Assembly (NCBI RefSeq): GCF_949628265.1
Contig: NC_088786.1
Span: 8,432,001 to 8,496,000, forward strand
From: Cloeon dipterum
Lineage: Eukaryota > Arthropoda > Insecta > Ephemeroptera > Baetidae
DNA: 64,000 bases
Direction of reading: 5' to 3'
Shown here: positions 39,001-49,550 of the stretch, piece by piece
Position numbering within the stretch: the first letter of the stretch is position 1
Layout of the letters: each line of letters opens with the position of its first letter
Program-made: the position numbers and the translations under genes
The notes under the pieces: model-generated
The model's input: only the letters and a program-made list of their open reading frames with translations
The model's database searches: none
Told to the model about the DNA's origin: nothing

Positions 39001-39274
39001 ATTCGCAAGAGCGGTGAAGGAATTTGTTGTATTTTGCAGGTCGCAGTTGGCTCGATCGAGGCTGATGCACAGATCGTCCACCTTTCTCGAGGACGCCTCT
39101 GCTTTCTCCACCACATCCTATGAATTTAAGATAATTTTAACGATAAACAAAAAAAGCAACACGAATTAAAACCTTGGAGATTTTGACAAGTGCTTCTAGC
39201 AAGTCAGCATCGCCTTGCAGAGTCCAGTTGGCAGCCTGAGCTCTGATGTGATCCAAGTTCCAATTTTCACCCAT
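33008..39274 (-). CDS. WASHC2: WASH complex subunit 2 (FAM21)
   Basis: Subunit of the WASH complex, which activates Arp2/3 on endosomes and links it to retromer and capping protein. Twelve exons: 39274-39173, 39117-38914, 38716-38601, 38543-38393, 37312-37099, 37048-36935, 36876-36767, 36679-36513, 36224-35542, 35489-35212, 34590-33433, 33184-33008. They give 1,157 residues. The N-terminal head (NWNLDHIRAQAANWTLQGDA to QFMENRVAEEE) corresponds to the WASH-binding domain. The very long acidic tail contains many LFa-type repeats (LFDDDSDEDLF, LFGDSDSDEDIF, LFGDDDLF, LFDEDEDDDDLFG) that bind VPS35. SLKINPLALLPG and the basic RIKIKQKRKPP segment match the FAM21 CapZ-interacting region. The protein ends DDLFDDPLLGGM, like the family C terminus. 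Length and order of elements fit the family well. Confidence 0.93.
34591..35211 (-). other. WASHC2 intron before the long tail exon
   Basis: A 621-base AT-rich intron that splits the capping-protein-interacting motif. Donor AAAG/GTACGT and acceptor CTTGCAG are good. No other content is recognisable. Confidence 0.5.
37313..38392 (-). other. WASHC2 intron 4
   Basis: A 1,080-base AT-rich intron. An open frame of 116 codons on the plus strand inside it has no conserved character and is treated as chance. No repeat or RNA gene is seen. Confidence 0.5.
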
Positions 39275-40184
39275 TTCGATTCTTTGCACTTTTTCGAGGT
39301 CATTAAAGTTCTGGTTTAAGTTTTAGGATGTTTGCCGGCCCACTTCGACATTTAAGGTGTCTTCAAAAACCGCAGTGTCAACCACAACCCACCTTAAATA
39401 AAAATCAGCTGCTGCTGAAAAAACATTAAAGTCACAGTAGCCAACGTTAAAGGTTTTTAAATCTTCACGGGGCTACTTAAATTTAAGATTTTTTGGAACC
39501 CTTTTTTCTGTATTTAATGAAATTAAAAGAATGTGCCATTTAAAGGCAGAATTTTTGACCTGATTTATAGTTTTTTTTTATTTCCCTCCACGAGAAATTC
39601 ATGTTTTGTTGGTACGGCTGAATCACGTGCTCCCATCACGTGCTTTGCTTTGTTATTTTTTGTGTTTGCCCCTCTCGAGTCTTACAAACAAGACTGTTCA
39701 ACCCAACTTCATAGACGAGGCGACAGGCGACAGACAGTGGCAATTCAATCAGTGCCTGCTTCTATTACCCAACAACATACCGACACCACCAGACAGCAAC
39801 GATCAAAGCCATTCATTCTGAAAAATGTGGCTTGGTTGTGAACAGTGAAGAATCTCGTGGGATTGAATTCCTTCACAAGTTTGGAATATTATATTGCGAT
39901 CTCTTGAATACTGATGCATTCATTTGAGTCTCTGCCAAACACTGGTAAAGTAAAATTAATTTTTGTCCGGAAATTTTATAAATTGATTCAAAATTGTAAT
40001 ATTAAGTGTACGAAATTTTAAATTTTCTTTAATTGGTGTATTAATTAACTTAAAACTCCCCTTACTTTTAATTCAAGGCCGAATCCCATGAAATCATCGA
40101 ATCATTTTTTGGCCTTTTAACCGGCATTGAATTTCTTTGATCAATTCCATGTTGTACATATTTCAGCTGCTGGAAATTAAAAAC
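39275..40184. promoter_or_regulatory. Divergent promoter region between WASHC2 and GPR143
   Basis: The start codons of WASHC2 (minus, 39274) and GPR143 (plus, 40185) are 910 bases apart. Two identical E-boxes, ATCACGTGCT, lie 13 bases apart with cores at 39623-39630 and 39636-39643. They match the TCACGTG class bound by MITF/TFE-type factors. An acceptor ending TTTCAG at 40166 just before the GPR143 ATG suggests a non-coding first exon in this interval. No coding exon is supported. Confidence 0.5.
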
Positions 40185-43100
40185 ATGGCAGACCCCACAA
40201 TTCAGACCTTCTGCTGCCATCGGTCAAATCGTACCGACGAAGTTGGCCTGCTCTATGAGTTCAATTCTCCCACCTATAACACCGTGTGCGCCGTTTCCTC
40301 GGCAATCGGAGTCTGCGGTGCCATTTACCAGGTATGGAATTCGCGGCTCGTTTTATATTTTGTCTTAATTTCACTTGGGCTGTTAAAGCTGCTGCCGAGG
40401 CAGGAGCTGCAGAAGGCGTCCAGCCGATGGGTGCCGTTTACGATTACCCGCGGCCGCCGAATCATCATGTGGTTGGCCGTGGCCGACTTGCTCGCCTCTC
40501 TTGGCGTCTTCGTCCGATCTCTTCTGTGGATCAGCAACCAAACTCTGATTCCGTCTGTAGGAAGTGATTCTAGTCTCATCTTTTGTTTTCTCACCTCGGT
40601 AAGTGCACCAGTCCGTTAATATTTTAGTCTAAATTAATTTCAAAATTTACTAATTAAATAAAATGATTAAATTAACATTTAAATATTTTTAAACCAAGCT
40701 GTTAGCTCGCATTATTTTCTCACATGCTTTGCTTGCACTTGCAATGTGAGAAACCGGGCGAAGTTTGGGGTCGTGTGCAGGCTGATTTGCGATTTGCGCT
40801 TACATTTCCACATTTCCAGCTTGCTTGAATTAATTTCACGTGACGAATGTCTAGCGTTTCAATAAAAAGACCCCGGTGTGGGGTCAGGAACACGACGAGC
40901 TGGCCCTTTTCTGGAATGAGCCTCTTCCAACGAGGCCCATAGAGTTTTCGCTAGTTGTTTGCTATCATGGAATCGCCAATCTCGAATGAGGTGAACCGAG
41001 AAAAATAACGTGCTTTTCAAACAGCAAAACTTTAATTAATTAAGACCAAAAAGATCTAAGATAAAAGCAACCAAAGTCAGTGTAGAAAGAAATGGTCGTC
41101 CTTTGTTAATAATTTTTGAGAAAATTCCATATCTGTAAGGATCACAAAAGCTTTTTCTAGTCTTAACATATAAATGTTTTTTCCACTGAAATAACTAATT
41201 AAAATTTGACTTCACATCTTTTACTGACAAATTGAAAAAAATCGAAATTATCAAACTACAAAGTTACTTAAAGTCTGGAACGAGGCGGAAACCCCGTAAA
41301 AAATCTAGAGAAATCTGGTTTTGAATTATTGAGACACACTGTCCATATCTGAATCTATTTTGTTCCAACTTTGGTTATTGCCCATTGTTTGCTTTATACA
41401 TAATACAAACGTCTTCTTATTTCACTGAAATGCTTCCTTGAAAAGTTAAGCACTTGAAAAGAATACTCTAATTTCGTTGTTTTGTGTATCAAAAACAAAC
41501 ATTTTGAGAATAAAAAACGCTGTCATGTATGAGCTTCGGTTAATAGAAAAAGTTAGGAAACTCTTTTGACGCAATGGCATGTAGTATGTATTCAAGTTAT
41601 ATCGGTACATTAATCTCACCTTCGATCATTGGTTTTTTTAACACTATGAGAAAAATTGTTCTGAGCTTTGAATCTTCATTAAAACTCAACCTTTGAGTCA
41701 ATAATTCCTATCTCATTCCTATAGTTCACATTAGGACAAATACGAACATCTTATTAAGTGGAGCACTCCATTGCGAAATTTGTCAATCAAAATAATTCTC
41801 AAACACATTTGGATTAAATTTTAATTCCCACGTGACGCCATGTTGCAGGCATGGATCGAGTATTTCTACATGTGCACCTGGCTGTGGACGCTGTGCTACG
41901 CAATCGACGTGCGGCAAGTTTACAAAGAAAGGTCTTGCAACTTGTGGTTGTACCACTTGTTTGCGTGGTCAGTGCCCGCCGCCCTTACCTCCACAGGCCT
42001 CTCCATTCTCTACGTCCCGAAAGAAAAGTAATTTTTTTTATTTGAAAATGGGTGAAAAAATGAGAGGATAAATATTTCTTCCAGTTGCCACAGCCTTGAA
42101 TCAAATGCGTATCTCCGAATCTTGCCCAACTACTGTGCAACCTATTTGCCGATTGCTGCCGTGATGATTGTCAACCCAATTTTGTATGCTGCAACCTCGA
42201 AGGACGTCACCATGCAGGCTGCTAGGGTGCTTGGCCAGATTACTAGCAGGTAAGGAAAAAACGATATTTGGTTATTTTGCCATAATTTGTCAAATGTCAA
42301 AACTTCAGACCTCAATCAGTTTTCACAATAAAACTTGTTAAATTGTTTTTTAAATTCGTCAAACTGTCAGAACATGCATTAAAAATGATCATGAATAATT
42401 ATTTAATTATTAAAAAATGATCTTGTAAGAAAATTTACAGAAAACACTTTCCTTTAATTAGGAGATTAAATCAGTTTCGGTGAAAGTGTTGAATTAATTA
42501 CCATTTTGAAGACTAAAGCCAGAGCGTTGATAATGGTCAAAGACAAGTTGCCATTTAATCCAAGAAAATATTCTCTATGGATTTTAATTTCCAAATCTGT
42601 GAATTATTAGTTCTTTGACTTTCACCTATATTTTCAAATATGTTTTTAAATATTTATATTAAAGTGTTGGCCTTAGATATTATACACCTACTTCATAGGA
42701 TGCGCTTTGTTAGCTTCTATTGAGCTAGGGAAAGCACAGCAAACAGTTTGAAATGTAATTCCATTACGCAGTCATCTGCAGCCCTAGAACACCGATGACG
42801 TCACGTAAATCGAAAATAATCGCAGCAAAAATTCTCCAATTTGGTGGGAAAGTGTCTCAGTTCAATAGATTAATTGAGTTCGTTATATATTAAACATGCG
42901 GTTTTTAAATTTTAAAATAAATTTATTTTCTTTTTATGACTTTTGAACTGCTAGATAATTTTAATTATCTTGAAATTGTATCAGTTTTTGGATGATGGAG
43001 AGGAATTTTGCTCTACAGTTAAATTTTTTACAAGAAAAATGTTAGAAGCTAGGACAAAGCCTGATGGAAAGTACGTACTTTTTAGTGACCAATTGATTGA

Positions 43101-43763
43101 TTCATTCCTTAAAAATCCTTTTTAACCAAATTTCACTTTACATAAACAAAAGCTGGTTTTAGAACACATTTGAAATTATTATTAGAAAATTTTTCTAGCA
43201 TTTTTACATTGTCAGCATATATAACAAAAAATCCCTTTTTTTATTAGGTTACAAAATATTTAATGCTGGACGACAAATTCACAGGCCCAAAATTCAACCC
43301 ATTATTAAATATTTAAATTTTTGAATTAAATTCGTATATTATTTATTTATTATTTTTTTACGATTTTATTTTATCTTAGCCACACAATTTTTCCCTTGTT
43401 CGCAGGGAGCGTTCGTACGTGGGTGCGGTGCGGTTCAAGTTCTTCGCGATCAACGCCGCCTTCTACGTGTGCTGGCTGCCGAACCTGATCAACGGGCTGC
43501 TGCTGTGGACACTGTGGTTCAACCTGCCGGTCCACGTGCTCACCGGCCTTTGGTACATCATGGCGGTAACGAACCCGATGCAGGCGCTGCTCAACAGCCT
43601 CGTCTACCGCCGCTGGAACGGCCAGCCGCAGCGTCTGCGTCTGCCCTGCCGCTCCCAGGAGGCCGAGGAGGTGTCACTGAACGAGGAAACGCCCCTGCTG
43701 CTCAGCCCTGAGTCGTTCAGGTCGAGCAAAAACACCTCCATCAACGGCTGCACCGCCACCTGA
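40185..43763 (+). CDS. GPR143: GPR143 / ocular albinism type 1-like receptor
   Basis: Seven-transmembrane receptor of the OA1 family. In vertebrates it sits on melanosomes and endolysosomes, binds L-DOPA and controls melanosome size. Coding segments 40185-40331, 40389-40598, 41849-42027, 42085-42249 and 43406-43763 give 352 residues (human OA1 has 404). Family marks include TFCC near the N terminus and QLLPRQ after helix 1. Also present are the WLAVADLLASLGVFVRS helix, W-x4-Y...LWTLCYAIDV, LYHLFAWSVPA, NPILY before intracellular loop 3, VGAVRFKFFAINAAFYVCWL, and a final helix with TNPMQALLNSLVY. The tail carries an acidic dileucine-like stretch (NEETPLLLSPES) of the kind that sorts proteins to lysosome-related organelles. 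The first intron (40332-40388) is 57 bases, a multiple of three and free of stops, so its retention would also be translatable. Candidate polyadenylation signals are AATAAA at 44203-44208 and 44670-44675. Confidence 0.9.
40599..41848 (+). other. GPR143 intron 2
   Basis: A 1,250-base intron bounded by TCG/GTAAGT and an acceptor ending TGTTGCAG. A perfect TCACGTGA palindrome is present at 40836-40843. Otherwise it is AT-rich and empty. Confidence 0.5.
42250..43405 (+). other. GPR143 intron 4
   Basis: A 1,156-base AT-rich intron before the last coding exon. No repeat, exon or RNA gene is visible. The exon that follows is strikingly GC-rich (43406-43763). Confidence 0.5.
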
Positions 43764-44801
43764 GCTGGAATTCGATTCAATTGGCAAAATGTAGCCCTTT
43801 GAGATTGGCTGCCCAGTCTTTGGACCAAATTGAGACTGAACCTGATTTTGGCTTTTTGTCAATCCCCCAGCCAAAGTTTTGGAAGTATTTTCGTGTTAAG
43901 ATTAAGAGTTTTCAGATCTTATTTATCGTTTGTGAATGAATTGGTTTTTTGGTTTTGTTGCAGATTTTTACGCTGTTGTTATTTCTATAATTCGGTTCAT
44001 TTATTGCAGCTGTTATTTTTCCCTATCAGAGTAAAATATAAATTGCATGTCCCTCCACCAAATATTTTAACAAAGGCTTTATATGAATATGTTCGATTAT
44101 TTTTATAAATTGGTCGTTCAATTAGACCTTAATCACAAATCAAAATCAGCTTGGATTTAAAATATGAACAATCTTATTTCTTGTAGGGATTAAATAGGAA
44201 AAAATAAAAGCCTGTTTAATACAGCCATTTAAAAAAATAGGTGAAATATAAACAAATTATAGCAATTAATTTAAGGATATCCAAGCCTTCCTCCGTCTAA
44301 AAATATCAGAAGTTCAATATTTGTGCCTATCGTAAATTTAGTGTCAAAAACGGTAAAAATTCTCAACACTGCAAGTTTGTGAAAATCGCTGGGAGATTCA
44401 CGACCTTGAATTTTGTTCTTTGTTTTTTAATCACGCTTATTGCCTTTGCATCACATGGATTTTGCTATCCAGACTTAATAACTGCCTTGCCAACAGAAAA
44501 ATAATTTTAAACAAATCTGTATTCTCTCTAATTTTGTATCTACCTGTATCACGCTTCAGTATTAACAAGTATTTCAAACTAACGTTGAATTAATGTTTCG
44601 TATTACACTCTGGGTGCTATATTTTAACAAACACTTTGAATAAATTTCAAATCTGCTATGCAGAACAGCAATAAAACTGTGTACTTACAGTTAATGTCTA
44701 TTTTCAATAAAATTTGCTCAAAATTTTAATCAGAAATTTTATTCGTGCAAAAGGTTCCAAAAGTTACAAAAAAGTCCACTTGTAGGAAAGGTAAACGAGA
44801 T
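43764..44801 (+). other. GPR143 3' flank
   Basis: The 3' UTR of GPR143 and the space before a convergent minus-strand gene. Possible polyadenylation signals are listed under GPR143. The rest is AT-rich and featureless. Confidence 0.5.
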
Positions 44802-46108
44802 TCACTTGTCCTGCTTGACATTGGTGTACCGCACAAACAGCTGCATCACCATCCTGAAAAGGGGGCAGAAAATTGTTCTTTAATTTCTGAACAATCGTGT
44901 GTTCACGACGAAAACATTTATGATAGTATTATTCTTGAAATTAAACTATCTTGTAATTAATTTTAACCTAAAATATAAGACAGCGTATATTAATAATTAT
45001 TTACAATAGGTAGATGGTCATTTCTGCTAAAAATCAGGTCGAAAAAAAATTAGAAAATTATTTACTTTGTGTTTCTGTGCTCAAAATAAGAAAATTTTCA
45101 AATTTCACTATTTTTTCACATAAAATAAAAATCAAACCATTGACAAAATATTAAATTTAGATCATTTTCTACGTGCAATATTGTGTCGAAAAAATTGGTC
45201 TTTTGATAACTGGCTTCGATTTAAAAATTCGGATTAAATTTTATTGACCTTGACCCTTTTAGACGATTAGCTTTCAAAAAGCACTGAGTTTGTCTTATTT
45301 GCACTTCTGGGAGGCGAAATAATCTCATTTGAATACAGTGCTCTTTGTCCAAAATCCGCAACTTTGTGACCCTGTTTGGCAATATTTGGATTTATAAAAT
45401 AAATTATAAATAAAATATCTTCTACATATATAGACTATCAAAATGATTTTGACCACAGCAACATTTTAAAATTTAAAATAATTATTGTACTTTTCCTTCT
45501 GGCAGTAAAATTAACGTGCACTGCTTATTTGGAATCAGAAAATTAAAGAGAAATCAAAGTCCAGCCAGACAGTTCTCTTCAAACTAGAAATATTCCCATT
45601 CATATTTGAAAAGTGCGACCACTCGAGGTTGTTTTCATGTTAAATATAATTAAAACCAGGCTTCATCCTCGTTGTCAATTAAAGAGAAATTCGTCTTCTT
45701 TATTTCTCGACCAGTTTCGACGTCATCAAGTACGTCCTAATCATGAGTTACAATTACAATCAAATACAAACAATGCAATAATGTCACATCTAAAATCATA
45801 TAAATTCCATACAATTCTTAAAAAAAAAACGAATTTCTCTTTAATTGACAACGAGGATGAAGCCTGGTTTTAATTATATTTAACATTCCCATTCATATTC
45901 TAACGAGTAATCCTATATCCACAAGGCCAACTGTTTTTTCCCGTCTCAAGGCGTGTGAAAGGTAAAACGAGGTGAATTACCTGCAAACCGAGATGAGCAG
46001 CACGCCAACGACCGCAACCAAAACACCGGCTTTGATCAGGTGGAATTTCGACATGGATTTCACGCACTCGTCTGAGAAACAGCCTATGCAAGTGCAATTC
46101 TGACTCTG
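44802..46108 (-). CDS. C-terminal exons of an unidentified membrane protein (tetraspanin-like tail?)
   Basis: Two exons are supported: 46108-45981 and 44853-44802. The acceptor TTTCTGCACAG is followed by a 42-codon frame. The donor GCAG/GTAATT is in phase with an acceptor TTTTCAG, and a short terminal exon ends in TGA. The joined peptide is Cys-rich (NCTCIGCFSDEC), then KSMSKFH. A hydrophobic helix follows (LIKAGVLVAVVGVLLISVC), then a short basic tail ending RYTNVKQDK. This order resembles the end of the large extracellular loop plus the fourth helix of a tetraspanin, but no CCG motif could be placed. Upstream exons on the minus strand (above 46.1 kb) could not be identified; a 104-codon frame at 46398-46084 reads into the polypyrimidine tract and is doubtful. 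The 1.1 kb intron holds a foldback element. Confidence 0.4.
45592..45899. mobile_element. Foldback/MITE-like element with long perfect inverted repeats
   Basis: Two arms of 58 bases (45637-45694 and 45829-45886) are exact reverse complements, separated by a 134-base loop. The whole is flanked by an identical 15-base direct repeat, ATTCCCATTCATATT (45592-45606 and 45885-45899), which could be a target-site duplication. The right arm overlaps the flanking repeat by two bases, and the left arm starts 30 bases inside the left one. No transposase frame is present, so it would be non-autonomous. Perfect arms point to a recent insertion or to ongoing gene conversion between the arms. Confidence 0.8.
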
Positions 46109-47961
46109 CTGTGCAGAAACAAAATTAATATTACAATAAGAAAGAAAGTAATCCCAATTATTGCCTGGTCCGTCATGTTCCTCCACGCTGTGTCGGTTGC
46201 ATTTTCGAAAGGCGGCATGTTCTTCGTTGGCTTCACATGCAAAACTTCTGGCAGTGATGGATTTTTGCGTGTGCAGAATGGTCCGTCTCGCAGCGTGTCT
46301 ATTAAAGCACTGGCTTGAGACAAACACACGCTCGTCCAGCGCTGGTCGAGTGGTCGCGGTCGGTACGCGGCAGCGGCGGCCACGGGGAAGGGTCGCAAGA
46401 GAGACGTGGCCGCAGCGGAACAGACGCCTAACTCTCTCGCAATCAGATTTTCGTCCCCTTGGGGAGTGTCACAATTTTACAGCTGCTGCCTGTGATTTAT
46501 TTCCGATGGAGCAAATTCTGCAATCCTACACGAGTTGCAAAATTTAGTGCTAGAGCAGAAGGCACGGATTGCCGGACAGTTTTTGCTTATTCCAAGAAAG
46601 ATATTAACGAAATTCTGATCATTTCTTTCTCTGCCCTATGAGAGTATATTTTGGGTTATATCTTTATGATAATTGCAAGTTTTTAAATTGGGTATCAACT
46701 GCCAAATTCTGAAATATATACCTTAAATATGATCTGAAAATTTTCGCAAATTGCCTTTTAAATTTCTAAAGTATGCACGCTAATCAAATGGCAAGCACTG
46801 TCTCGCTATTGAAAATCATAATTTATTATCAGAAGGGAAATAAATCGCGACGAGAGGAAGCGAAAAATTAAACTATTTCGACAAGCCGTTTAGCTTTCGA
46901 GAAATTCGAAAAACTCTGTTACTTGGTCCTAATTTGATTTTGCTGAGCTAATTTTTATTCACGCTCAAATTTATTTCAATTGCTGCCTTACATCAACAAA
47001 GGAAATATTTGAAATAGTCACATCGCCTCACGGCCCAAATTTTAAATTTAAGGTGTGCTTTGAATTCCTCTCTTCAAACCCAATCAATTGGACGTCACCT
47101 TTTAAGGTCAAAAAATAATACTTTGAGGAACTCAGCAGTGAACAGGGTTCAGCGATTCGTAAAAATGTATATTTGATTTTATCGAGCAAAAAAGTCAGTT
47201 GATAAAACAACTGTTTTAGATTTTTCTGCAATTTTAGCGTTTTTTCTTTAATTTTATCCAAAAACATAAAACATCTATAATTCAACCAAAAACCAATAAT
47301 TTGTGAATCTATAGAGTGGCAAAATTTTATTTCTTGGGTTGTCCAACTTAAAATATTTACCAATATGTCCATGTGTTTCAGAAAAAAACGAAATATTGCA
47401 GAAATCTTACAAAAACTGTTTTTTTTTTTGCAATGCAGTGGGGTTACCGTAAAAATGTTTATATTTGCGAACTCTGGCGGTGAGAGCGTGCATGCAGCAT
47501 GCTTTCCAGTCCTATTTCATGAATAGTAGGCAAAATATCATAACGTAACTCACCCCCGGCTAGCGGCTGACGGCTGCCCACGTGACCCAAAATTTGCCGG
47601 CTGGCTGAGACCTGTCCATTAAAAATTATAATGTGTATAAAAACAAAATTTTAATCTCGGGTTTCTCAATTGTAGACTCATATCTGGCGTGAATTTCACG
47701 GATTTTGCTTGAAATGGCCTACAATCCGTCCGTGCCTTTTGCGCTACGAAAGTGTTTCTGTCGGGCTGTCTGGGATCTGGGATCTGGGTGCAAAATTTGA
47801 AATATGCGCCGCGCGGCAGGCTCTTGGCCGATATTTATTTTGGTTCTCACAGTGATGAAGAGGGCTGCAGACCTTTCAGACGCTCGCACTTTTATTGTTT
47901 TCGCGAGCGGGAGCGAGCGAAAGCGCGACCACAGCAGGCTTTGTGCGGCAGGCGCGCGCCG

Positions 47962-48000
<39 letters not shown>

Positions 48001-49550
48001 AATTGACAAAGGGCCGTGTTTACAATGTTCTATTCCTGGAGGCCAGATGGGCCGTTGTTATTGTTTGGCCCCGTAATATCCGCCACCGACTGACTTTATG
48101 GGTCTCTTCTGGCTGCCAGCCTTTCGCCTGTGCCATTTGCACTCGCGTGTCGCAATCATTATCCGCGTTATGCGGCCCGCGCGACACACCGGTTGCGCGG
48201 GTTGCCGGTGCCGCAACCCGCAGGCGCCCTGCACATTAATCACCGGCACCCCATTTCTTTTTATCAAGCCCTGTTCGCCCCGCGACATTTCCATTTTACT
48301 CACTTAGCGCCGGGCGGGAGGGCGAAATGAAAATGGCTTTTGTTTGGGCTCAGAAATATTTTTATTGAAAGTCGGAAAGCAGCCACAGTCACACAAAAAC
48401 AAAAGGGTAATTTGCTCCTGCCTCGACGCCTCTTCTACGTATCTAGCTGCTCTGCTCGTCGTCACTCTCTTCTTTGTCTGAAAGCACACATTTTTTTTAT
48501 CAGGCAGTGTAAGGTGTGAAGTTTTTGTATGCGGGAATTAATGCCGGTTTTTAACTGGAAAAAATATTCACTGATTTTAGTTGGTGTTTTGAGCTAAAAA
48601 AGGTAATCCTCAGAGATATATGATTTTTTGGATGGATAAATTAATTCTTTGTAATTAACTTGCAACTAAACTCTAAAATTCTTGCCAAAATGAATTCCTA
48701 ACACGGGAAACAGTTTCATCCACAATTAAAAACGTTTGAAACTGTCCTAAACGGCAAAAACCATCCAAAGGCAGTCTAATAACGTTTAAATCAGCTAATT
48801 GTCAAAAGGAAAAGTGCATTTTTTATCTTTCGCGCCAGACAATTTATCCACGATTTAGATTTTGGTGGAATTGTTTTGGCCTGAAATTATTTAGGAAAAA
48901 TTAAAACAAACTTTAGCCACTTTTTGCTTTTTAGGAGGAAATAAATTAAGCAAAGTAAGTTATTCTTCTCTTGAAAATTTCAAATTATTAGTATGTCTTC
49001 TCAACAAGGACTAACCCTATGTCTTGTCCGTTGGCATGCTAGAAGTATTTTAAAAAGTCCAAATAAGATTTAAGAAATTATAGATACGATTCTTAAATAT
49101 CCATTAAAATAGCGTTCAATTTATTAAAAAAAAGGTAAGAAAAATCTCTTTTTGTTACAATTTTGCATTATTTGGAAACAACTAACTTCTATTTCTTTTA
49201 TAAATCCTTATTTTAAATCGTGAATTAACAATACTCGATCCTTAAAAAATATTTTTTTTTTAGAAAAGTGGCGTTATATAACCGAAAAATGAGAAACTAA
49301 TTAGCTAAATTTGTGTTAAAAAAAAACAAAAATTGGCTCAAAATCCATCTATTTTGCCTCAAAATACAGTCTAAAAATCTTTAAAAATTCATAGTACTGC
49401 ATGCATGATTTTCAAAACCCAAAAACCGTTCCCACAATGGAAGCGTGCGGCTCTTTCACAATCCTCAATTTCCGCTTCTGAATAGAATCGCTTGCGATAT
49501 GTTTACTTCCGTTGGAATTTTGTCAACTATCCACGTGCGCCATTGACTAA
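46109..49550. other. Intergenic region with a GC-rich island
   Basis: No coding exon could be established. Bases 46140-46450 and 47560-48340 are clearly GC-richer than the rest and may be promoter or regulatory DNA, perhaps for the minus-strand membrane-protein gene. The second patch includes a GA microsatellite. From 48,500 to 49,430 the sequence is AT-rich and empty. Confidence 0.45.
47964..47998. repeat. (GA)n microsatellite
   Basis: About seventeen uninterrupted GA units directly after a GC-rich run (GGCGCGCGCCGCG). Read on the minus strand it is a CT tract. GAGA-type tracts occur at arthropod promoters, which would suit the surrounding GC-rich island. Confidence 0.9.

Noticed and set aside
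46084-46398. A minus-strand 104-codon frame with a hydrophobic C terminus (FFLIVILILFLHS)
   Set aside because: The hydrophobic part is the translated polypyrimidine tract before the acceptor at 46109, so the apparent membrane helix is an artefact. The upstream part has no acceptable donor.
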